From a virus, in the IMG/VR virus record IMGVR_UViG_3300009164_000213, positions 1 through 32,444 of that record: DNA of 32,444 bases; one strand, written 5' to 3'. Made by a program: the position numbers and the translations under genes. Each line of letters starts with the position of its first letter. Positions within the stretch are counted from its first letter, which is position 1. Shown piece after piece: positions 21,402-28,161 of this stretch. Under the pieces are notes generated by a model, which was not told the DNA's origin, did not search any database, and saw only the letters and a list, made by a program, of their open reading frames with translations.

Positions 21402-23720
21402 ATGTTTGTTAACGAATTATTTGAATCAGTCGCAGGTATGAATACCTTGGTGATATACCCAGGTAGATTCCAACCCTGGCACAAAGGACATAAAGCAGTT
21501 TATGATTATCTAGTAAAAAACTACGGCAGTGACAATGTTTTCGTTGCCACCAGCAACAAGGTTGATCCGCCACGTAGCCCATTTACTTTCGGTGAAAAAG
21601 TGCAGTTTATGAACTTGACTGGTGTGTCTGCAGACCGTATTATTGAAACACGTGATCCTTATAAAGCCTTAGAAGTAGTACAAAACTACGACCCAAAAAC
21701 CACAAGATTAATTTTTGCTGTGAGCGAAAAGGACATGTCGGAAGATCCACGTTTTAGTTTTAAAACTAAAAAGGATGGTAGCCCAAGTTATTTCCAACCC
21801 ATGCCCAAAGATGCATCAGACATGGTTGCCTTACAACAGCATGGTTACATAATGACTGTGCCTACATTTAATTTCTCAGTACTGGGCCAGCCCATGCGCA
21901 GTGCCACAGAAGTTCGTGCTCAATTTGCTGACGCAGACGAAGCAACACAACAACAGATTATTAAAGATCTATTTGGTAGCTATGATAAAAATGTACATGA
22001 TATCATGCGCCAAGGACTTGGTGTCAGTGCATTGAATGAGTTAAAGTTCCCCGGCAATGATGATGGTGAGCGTCACGAAGATAACTATCCTTGCTACGAC
22101 TGCGGTAGTACTATAATGGGACATCACACCCGTTTATGCGACTTAGCAGAAGATTGGGCTGTTAGAGATTTACCATCATTGCCAAACTCTCAATACTGGA
22201 CAGGTAAGATCCCAAAAGGACTGTATCCAATTGCTGGATTAGAAGATCGCGGTCCCACAAACGAAGCCACAGATCCTAAATTTGTAGGGTTCATGAACAA
22301 GTCATTGGGCGACAAAGTGGATCCTGCAAAGCCAGCCCCTAATCTTCCGGCAGAATATTCAAAATTTAAAATTGCAAGTTTTGATAACATGCCCGGTTAT
22401 AGGCCTGCACTCAAATTTGGCATGAGTGTGTTACAGGCCATGGATCAACAGACTCGACAGCATTTTATTAACTCCCCAGATGATAACGACCCAACTGATG
22501 CCATAATTGTTTACTTAATAGACATTGCTGAGAAAAAAGGTTTCATGCCCAAGTACTTTGTAGAAGAAGATATCTGGGAAGTAACAGATTGGTTTGATGA
22601 GATCTTTGCGGATCCCAATTTGGACAGCTGGACAGATTTACTTAAAAGTATGTCGGGTAAACCAGGCGTGGCAGAAGATCCTTTAAAAGAATTTGCTCCT
22701 ATTAAGCCGCCCACTGCCATTGGCGGTCCCAAGGGCGATAAGGATTACGGTCAGCCCACTAGTTCAAGGTACATACGTGACAACAAGTTTGTACTAGGTA
22801 CCACGCATAATTATATCTTAACTGCAACTGTGGACAAATGGGGATTAGATTGGGACGATGATAATGAAATATGGTACTTAGACAGTCCCGGTTCTGTTGC
22901 TATTGCTGATGCCAGCGAAGGTGAAATAGAACTGCCCGATGATATGACCTTGGCTTCAACGCCAGGTAACATTCACGATTTAGTAAGTGATTATCTTAAC
23001 GCTAGAAATTCTGCTGATTTACAACGAGTAGCCGCATATTTTGGTCACGGCACAGATGGTGAGATGGCAACGAATGAAGGCATGGCACAAGACGAAGCCG
23101 ATGAGTATAGCGGCTGGCGAGCAGAGTTTGTGAATCAAATAAATTTCAATACGTTTGAAGTTAAAATGACCAATACTAGATCAAAAGAATCAGGAAACTT
23201 TATTGTGCGTCCAGTGGACATGATATCTCATGGTCCAAGTCTGCAAATAGAAACCATGGATGTGCATGATTTACAAACTGGACAAACAGCTAGCTGGACT
23301 AGCGATGACCCTCTACCTGATGGTGGCATTGTTTATGCAATCAGTGGCATGTTCTACGACAACAAAGAACTTCAAAAGAAACTCTGGAATATTGTTGACA
23401 ACCACCCAGGTGGTGAAGATCACATGCCAGGTTTAGATCAGCGTAGAAGCATAGGTCAAGAAGTTGATGCTGATGCCTACATTGATTCGCAGGAAAAGAC
23501 TCAGGTCGCGATGGACAAAATGAAAAAAGGGCTAGCAGAAAGATTGTTAGACGAATTGTACCCTCAAGACAATGAGAACAAAATACCCGAAGATGCCGCT
23601 GGAGTAGGGGTTGTTGCCAGCAAAAAACAAAAGAATGATCCACGTTATAAAACCAGTCTTACTGTGGACGTGCACCCAGACACTCCCAAGAAGAACATGA
23701 GAGCACTGCGCTTAATCTAA
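21402..23720 (+). CDS. NMN-adenylyltransferase-like enzyme fused to a long virion-type tail
   Basis: 772 residues. Residues 14-205 are a HxGH-type nucleotidyltransferase: 'YPGRFQPWHKGH' with H27-K28-G29-H30, and the closing signature 'RSATEVR' (166-172), as in archaeal-type NMN adenylyltransferases. Residues 231-246 hold 'CYDCGSTIMGHHTRLC', a possible zinc site. Several beta-rich modules follow, and the C-terminus 'AAGVGVVASKKQKNDPRYKT' is of a type I associate with T4-like structural proteins. The N-terminus 'MFVNELFES' fits the shared M-x-x-x-[D/E]-[F/L] pattern. There is no Shine-Dalgarno sequence; a late-like element lies upstream. It may be a packaged NAD-synthesis enzyme; the enzyme fold is well supported, the packaging is inference. 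Confidence 0.75.
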   Translation: MFVNELFESVAGMNTLVIYPGRFQPWHKGHKAVYDYLVKNYGSDNVFVATSNKVDPPRSPFTFGEKVQFMNLTGVSADRIIETRDPYKALEVVQNYDPKTTRLIFAVSEKDMSEDPRFSFKTKKDGSPSYFQPMPKDASDMVALQQHGYIMTVPTFNFSVLGQPMRSATEVRAQFADADEATQQQIIKDLFGSYDKNVHDIMRQGLGVSALNELKFPGNDDGERHEDNYPCYDCGSTIMGHHTRLCDLAEDWAVRDLPSLPNSQYWTGKIPKGLYPIAGLEDRGPTNEATDPKFVGFMNKSLGDKVDPAKPAPNLPAEYSKFKIASFDNMPGYRPALKFGMSVLQAMDQQTRQHFINSPDDNDPTDAIIVYLIDIAEKKGFMPKYFVEEDIWEVTDWFDEIFADPNLDSWTDLLKSMSGKPGVAEDPLKEFAPIKPPTAIGGPKGDKDYGQPTSSRYIRDNKFVLGTTHNYILTATVDKWGLDWDDDNEIWYLDSPGSVAIADASEGEIELPDDMTLASTPGNIHDLVSDYLNARNSADLQRVAAYFGHGTDGEMATNEGMAQDEADEYSGWRAEFVNQINFNTFEVKMTNTRSKESGNFIVRPVDMISHGPSLQIETMDVHDLQTGQTASWTSDDPLPDGGIVYAISGMFYDNKELQKKLWNIVDNHPGGEDHMPGLDQRRSIGQEVDADAYIDSQEKTQVAMDKMKKGLAERLLDELYPQDNENKIPEDAAGVGVVASKKQKNDPRYKTSLTVDVHPDTPKKNMRALRLI

Positions 23721-23724
23721 GCGA

Positions 23725-23732
23725 CATAAATA
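23725..23732 (+). promoter_or_regulatory. T4 late-like promoter element CATAAATA
   Basis: CATAAATAT in the 34-base gap between the 21402 and 23755 genes, 22 bases before the ATG. It has the same sequence and nearly the same spacing as the element at 21373, which makes chance less likely. Confidence 0.55.
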
Positions 23733-23754
23733 TACATTATTACCTTTAACTACT

Positions 23755-24420
23755 ATGAAACCTACAGACTTTATCCCAGAAAAACACGCAATTGGCCAGG
23801 CTGCTGTTGACATGCACGGCGATCACGAAATACAGATGGCTAGAGAAGAGTGCTATCATGCTGCCACTAATGCAATGGAACTGCATCGTATGCTTAAACA
23901 TGTGAGCGAGCAAGAAGGCTTGCAAGCGTGGGCATCAGAGAAAATTACTCTAGCCAACGACTATCTGCGCACAGTCAAAGAATGGCTGGAGTATGAAATA
24001 ATGACCAAGTTGCAAGACTCTGTTATGTCAACACATCAAGTGGACGCAGACGTACTACAAGCAGAGGCAGCTGTGGCGGAAGCAACAGAGTTTAAAAAAC
24101 ACGAACTCCAACATGAACTAAGTGACGAAGATTCTGGACAATACTACGTTATGATTGTGAAGGGTGGCAAGTGGGAATACACCAAAGCACAACCCAAACA
24201 AAAAGGTATGAATGCCGCAGAAACTGTTGTTAAAAATCTACATGCCAAATATCCCAACATGCATTTGGGTCTTATGGGCCCAGATGGTAAAGTGCACAAC
24301 CTCGGCAAAGGTAAAGTCAAAGAAGATGCCAGCGCAGGTGGTATGAGTAGCGGTGCAATGGCAACAGGCGTAGCAGGTAGTTTGTTCGGCGGTAAAGTAG
24401 TTAAAAGGAAATCTAAATGA
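23755..24420 (+). CDS. Putative virion protein with prohead-protease-like site
   Basis: 221 residues. The N-terminus 'MKPTDFIPEKHAIG' fits the M-x-x-x-[D/E]-[F/L] pattern. Residues 20-110 are a helical bundle ('HEIQMAREECYHAATNAMEL'). The sequence 'AAVAEATEF' contains Val-Ala-Glu before Ala, like a T4 gp21 site. A small domain ('YYVMIVKGGKWEYTKAQPKQ', 'LGLMGPDGKVHNLG') follows, then a Gly/Ala-rich, Lys-ended tail with 'KEDASAGGMSSGAMATG'. There is no enzyme motif and no Shine-Dalgarno sequence. The ATGA overlap at the end couples it to the next gene. An internal head or core protein is the best guess. Confidence 0.55.
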   Translation: MKPTDFIPEKHAIGQAAVDMHGDHEIQMAREECYHAATNAMELHRMLKHVSEQEGLQAWASEKITLANDYLRTVKEWLEYEIMTKLQDSVMSTHQVDADVLQAEAAVAEATEFKKHELQHELSDEDSGQYYVMIVKGGKWEYTKAQPKQKGMNAAETVVKNLHAKYPNMHLGLMGPDGKVHNLGKGKVKEDASAGGMSSGAMATGVAGSLFGGKVVKRKSK

Positions 24421-24836
24421 TTGATTCAAAAGTGGTATCACGTATTGCCATGGGACTTGTGAGAGTGCAAGATATTGTGGAAGGTCGTTGGGTATATGGT
24501 AGCATATCAGACAGTGACCGTGCTGCCATTCAGCAGATGTACAACGAATCAGTTGATGCAGGATTAGACCACAATGACTCCAGCCTAGGCCTTTTTGAAT
24601 TCTTCAAAAAACAACACGAAGAAAAATTAAATGAAATTACCACTGTTGGTACCACAGGAACTGTTGGCACTGGTGGTGCAACTGCTGGCAACGTGGCCAA
24701 TACTGCGCCTGCATCAGCCGGTACAGTAACTAACAAACCTGTCACACAGCAAGGCGTTGATGCCTTGGGACAAATGCTAAAAAGTGCAGGATTGAATCCT
24801 TCACAACTTAACCAAGTGATGTCGAAAGCAAAATAA
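24417..24836 (+). CDS. Small hypothetical protein of the late block
   Basis: 139 residues, starting at an ATGA overlap. The first 75 residues are helical and charged ('RIAMGLVRVQDIVEGRW', 'ALGLFEFFKKQHEEKL'-like pattern). The middle is a Gly/Thr/Ala-rich linker ('TTVGTTGTVGTGGATAGN'). The last 30 residues form a small helical end ('GVDALGQMLKSAGLNPSQLN'). It lacks the M-x-x-x-[D/E]-[F/L] start of its neighbours. No motif gives a function. Its position between two putative head proteins suggests a virion or assembly role. Confidence 0.55.
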   Translation: MIDSKVVSRIAMGLVRVQDIVEGRWVYGSISDSDRAAIQQMYNESVDAGLDHNDSSLGLFEFFKKQHEEKLNEITTVGTTGTVGTGGATAGNVANTAPASAGTVTNKPVTQQGVDALGQMLKSAGLNPSQLNQVMSKAK

Positions 24837-24838
24837 CC

Positions 24839-27547
24839 ATGCATGTACTAGATCTATTTAATGACAAAGACCGCAACTTCTTAAACGGTGGTGCTATGGC
24901 CGAAGGCGGTATGCCGGATGTTAATTTGGAATACGAGGATTACCTAAAACTGCCGCCCATGGCGTTTCAAAGTCGTTACAAGATGTCCAAGGAAGCATGG
25001 GCAGAGAAATACAAAAACCTATTGCCTAAACCGGCGCCCAAGGATCCCACTGCAGGCATGCCCGATGCACCTTTTGAAGCAGTAGATCAGCTTGATGAAT
25101 TGACTCCTACAAAACTAGCCAACTATATTACAAAAGCTAATACTGATGCTAGAAATAGACTTAAACAAGATCCAAATAATCAATTTAAAAAAGCTGAAAA
25201 AAGAATGGCCGGTATGAGTAAGATTCGTGCCACAATGGAACCTGCTACTGCTAAAGCACCGGGTGTAGAGGAAGGCTCTAACCCAGAAAAAGTTGAAGTT
25301 CGTTTCAGTGCTAAAGAATATGCCGCTATGACACCTGCTCAAAAAGCCGCAAAGCAACAAGAATGGCAACAATTAAAACAACAAGCAAAAATGCGTATGC
25401 AAAACTTTACTTTGATTGACACTGATAAAGAGCAAGGTGTAGCAGAAGGTGAAGATAGAGTTGATTCACTTGTTACTAGGGGATTAGAAAAAATGCAGGG
25501 TCCAAGATGGTTGGATGCTGTGGCCGCAATAAAAGCTCAAGTTGGAGAAAGAGATTACAGAGATCGTAAACAGTTTTATGATTTCTTTGTTCAACAACTG
25601 GTGGATATGTATGGTAAAAAAGATGTGGCGGAAGGCAAACCCAATTTGAAATGTGTTTGCAAAACTATGGGACCAGAGCAATGTCCAGTGCATGCTCCAA
25701 TGGACGAAGGTTGGTTAAAAAATACTGTGGCAGGTGCCGCAATAGCAGGTGCCGCACTTGGCGCTCAAGCCAGAGTTACTCCCGGCCAAGATGATCCTAA
25801 TATCAATCGATTAACAGGCAAGCCCAATGTAACACAAGTGGCACCAGTAGACCAAAAGCCAGCAGTACAAGCACCAGCTGGATTTAGTAAAGAATATCTA
25901 CAAAGCGTTGTAGACGGCAAACATCCTAGACCATTGGTCAGCATCGAAAAGGCACAGCAATTATTAAAACAAATGCAAGAAGGTGTGGCGGAAGGTGTCA
26001 GGGAGTTAGGCTATGACGCACAATCTCTTATTATGAAACTACGCCGAGATGTAGAAGAAAAAAGATTACAACCTACTCCACAGGCAGTATTAGCAGCCGC
26101 AAGAGAGCTAGCAGGTGATATGGATTTTGCTCCTCAACTGTTAGTAAAGCAAGTGTTAGGCCAAAGCGTGGCGGAAGCTGACATGAATCGTAGAGGTTTC
26201 TTGAAGGCTGCCGGCGCGGCGGCCGTGGCAGGTGTCGGTGTTAGCAGCCAAGCACAACCAGATCAGCAACAAGATTTAGGAAACGGCTTTGTTACAGCAA
26301 AGGCAACCATTGATGGAGTAACATACAGAGCTATACAGGATACCATAAGTAAATCAGGTTACATGCTGAATCACCGTGGTGACGGCACTCCTATCGTCAA
26401 CCGTCCGGGGGAATTTCTTGTAGTAAGAAACGGTAAAATAGAAGCCAGAACGGAACTTGCTCCAAATGTCATAAGAGCCTTACAAAAAGCAGGCATCCTG
26501 TCAATGGACGACAGCCAAGTGCCCACACAAACTTCGCCAGCAGTGACTCATTCTTCTCGTGGCGGAACTAATCAACCAGCAGTGACATATTCGTCTCGTG
26601 GCGGAACTAATCAACCAGCAGTGACATATTCGTCTAGTAATAGAAAACCCAGAAACGAAGACACCGCGTCTAGAATGAAAATGGACGACTATATTAAAGC
26701 GGCGGAGGAATTGCAAGATAGACTTAGTCAAGCAATCAAGCAAGGCGACCGAGACTTGATTAAAAAATTATCTAAAGAGCGTGATGAACTAGATGCCCGA
26801 GTCAGACAACATGGTATGGTTCCGGAAGCATCTAAACTCAACAAACCAGGCAAAGAAACAGTTGGCGAAGCAACTGTTCAAAGTTTGGTAGCCAGTTATA
26901 AAAATTTACTCAAACGTGTACTCGGTATTGCATTTAGTAAAAAACAAAATGCCAGTGATCCAATGGCGTTTCAAAGAATGATGTCTAAGATTACTAGTCC
27001 GGTGGATACTTCAAAATATCAAGCAATATGGCAAGAATACAAAAATGATAAACAGTATTATGTTACTACACCGCACCCTGTTAAAGACATAAAGAATAAA
27101 GAAATAATGTATTTGTGGGCCAACAGTTTGGCTCAGTTTGTTTCAAACAAGTACCCTGATGCTCCAATTGAAGCATTAACTCGATTGGTGGAGGCACTGG
27201 CAGAGTTTGGCGCCAAAGAAGCAATAAACCAAAAACAAAAAGGTCTAGGTGAAGCTACCCAACAAAAGCCACGTGTTCGCAAGTACACCAAGATGCGCCC
27301 AGATGGCAGCAAAGCTGTGCGTTACGAAGTACTAGACCACATGGGTCGTCGTATCACAGGTCAAGGTCCAGAAGGATTTGATGATCCTAAACTTGCCAAA
27401 GACTTTTATTATAAAAACTACGATCGCTTGGCATCACTGGACGAAATTGTAGACCGCAGTGTGTCAGACACACCAACCAAGCCAGTCATGAAAGAAGCCG
27501 GCGGCCGGTACTGGTGCAGTACAGAAAAGCGTTGGAAAGATAGTTAA
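24839..27547 (+). CDS. Candidate internal-head polyprotein with multiple gp21-like cleavage sites
   Basis: 902 residues. The N-terminus 'MHVLDLFND' fits the shared pattern. Eleven sites of the form [V/L/M]-x-E-[G/A] occur, with the Glu at 22, 145, 203, 265, 290, 385, 446, 663, 677, 805 and 886; five of them are Val-Ala-Glu or Met-Ala-Glu. T4 prohead protease gp21 cuts after [L/I]-x-E before Ala/Gly. Predicted pieces run from 14 to 217 residues. Piece 266-290 has C-x-C-x7-C-x2-H. Pieces 291-385 and 447-663 would start with hydrophobic segments, the second with a twin-arginine motif. Residues 567-599 hold a 13-residue tandem repeat. No Shine-Dalgarno sequence is seen. No known enzyme domain is recognised. 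Confidence 0.65.
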   Translation: MHVLDLFNDKDRNFLNGGAMAEGGMPDVNLEYEDYLKLPPMAFQSRYKMSKEAWAEKYKNLLPKPAPKDPTAGMPDAPFEAVDQLDELTPTKLANYITKANTDARNRLKQDPNNQFKKAEKRMAGMSKIRATMEPATAKAPGVEEGSNPEKVEVRFSAKEYAAMTPAQKAAKQQEWQQLKQQAKMRMQNFTLIDTDKEQGVAEGEDRVDSLVTRGLEKMQGPRWLDAVAAIKAQVGERDYRDRKQFYDFFVQQLVDMYGKKDVAEGKPNLKCVCKTMGPEQCPVHAPMDEGWLKNTVAGAAIAGAALGAQARVTPGQDDPNINRLTGKPNVTQVAPVDQKPAVQAPAGFSKEYLQSVVDGKHPRPLVSIEKAQQLLKQMQEGVAEGVRELGYDAQSLIMKLRRDVEEKRLQPTPQAVLAAARELAGDMDFAPQLLVKQVLGQSVAEADMNRRGFLKAAGAAAVAGVGVSSQAQPDQQQDLGNGFVTAKATIDGVTYRAIQDTISKSGYMLNHRGDGTPIVNRPGEFLVVRNGKIEARTELAPNVIRALQKAGILSMDDSQVPTQTSPAVTHSSRGGTNQPAVTYSSRGGTNQPAVTYSSSNRKPRNEDTASRMKMDDYIKAAEELQDRLSQAIKQGDRDLIKKLSKERDELDARVRQHGMVPEASKLNKPGKETVGEATVQSLVASYKNLLKRVLGIAFSKKQNASDPMAFQRMMSKITSPVDTSKYQAIWQEYKNDKQYYVTTPHPVKDIKNKEIMYLWANSLAQFVSNKYPDAPIEALTRLVEALAEFGAKEAINQKQKGLGEATQQKPRVRKYTKMRPDGSKAVRYEVLDHMGRRITGQGPEGFDDPKLAKDFYYKNYDRLASLDEIVDRSVSDTPTKPVMKEAGGRYWCSTEKRWKDS
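26537..26635 (+). repeat. 39-base in-frame tandem repeat
   Basis: Two full copies (26537-26575 and 26576-26614) and a 21-base partial copy (26615-26635) encode the 13-residue unit PAVTYSSRGGTNQ. Copies 2 and 3 are identical over their shared length; copy 1 differs at a few bases. This points to recent duplication in a flexible linker. Confidence 0.9.
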
Positions 27548-27555
27548 GTAACACA

Positions 27556-28161
27556 ATGCGATCATACGAACTAGCCGAAGGACTCACGCCAGACAATGAA
27601 TTTTTGTCCAAGGCCGAACGAGTTAAAAAAGGCGACTTGGTACTTTGGAAAAGTCGCATTGTTGGAACAGCCACCGGCGAAGTCAACGGCGATCGAATAT
27701 ATTTTATTCCCAATAACACAAATGCAAAAGGTGCCGTAGCAAGTTTACCCTTAGATGAAATTAGTCTAAGAACTGCTGTGGCCGAAAGTGCCGACAGTTT
27801 GCCTGTATTGCACAATGCATTGAAGGACTTTTTGCCATTTGCAATGCAGGAATTGGAAATTACAACTCTTCCTAAAATCAAATTATCACATACCCTAGAC
27901 AGCAATGGCCAACCCAGCTTTGGCGGATTTGTGCCAGATAAAAAGACCATTAGACTGGCAGTCAACGGACGCCACCCTGTAGACATTTGTAGAACCTTGG
28001 CACACGAGCTGGTTCATTTTAAACAGAATGAAAACAATCAGTTGAACCCTGACAGCGGCGAAACTGGCAGCAACGAAGAAAACGAAGCCAACAGCACGGC
28101 TGGTATTGTCATGCGCAAGTTTAGCAAACAGTTTCCTGAATACATCAACAACGAACAATGA
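27556..28161 (+). CDS. HExxH zinc metallopeptidase-like virion protein
   Basis: 201 residues. 'TLAHELVHFKQ' gives H150-E151-x-x-H154, with 'NEENEANSTAG' about 20 residues later supplying a Glu as the third zinc ligand (E174 or E177), as in gluzincin-type enzymes. The N-terminus 'MRSYELAEG' fits the shared start pattern and also contains Leu-Ala-Glu before Gly, a close match to a gp21 cut site. Residues 22-78 form a small beta-rich domain. There is no Shine-Dalgarno sequence, and the gene overlaps the next by four bases. It could mature a virion protein or act on a host protein after injection; the sequence does not tell which. Confidence 0.7.
   Translation: MRSYELAEGLTPDNEFLSKAERVKKGDLVLWKSRIVGTATGEVNGDRIYFIPNNTNAKGAVASLPLDEISLRTAVAESADSLPVLHNALKDFLPFAMQELEITTLPKIKLSHTLDSNGQPSFGGFVPDKKTIRLAVNGRHPVDICRTLAHELVHFKQNENNQLNPDSGETGSNEENEANSTAGIVMRKFSKQFPEYINNEQ

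Noticed and set aside
24839-27547. Tail tape-measure protein
   Set aside because: It lacks long continuous hydrophobic or coiled-coil repeats; the composition changes from segment to segment and the protein is studded with [V/L/M]-x-E-[G/A] sites.
27486-27986. Minus-strand 166-residue frame across the polyprotein/metallopeptidase junction
   Set aside because: Both plus-strand genes have clear motifs, and the antisense product has none.
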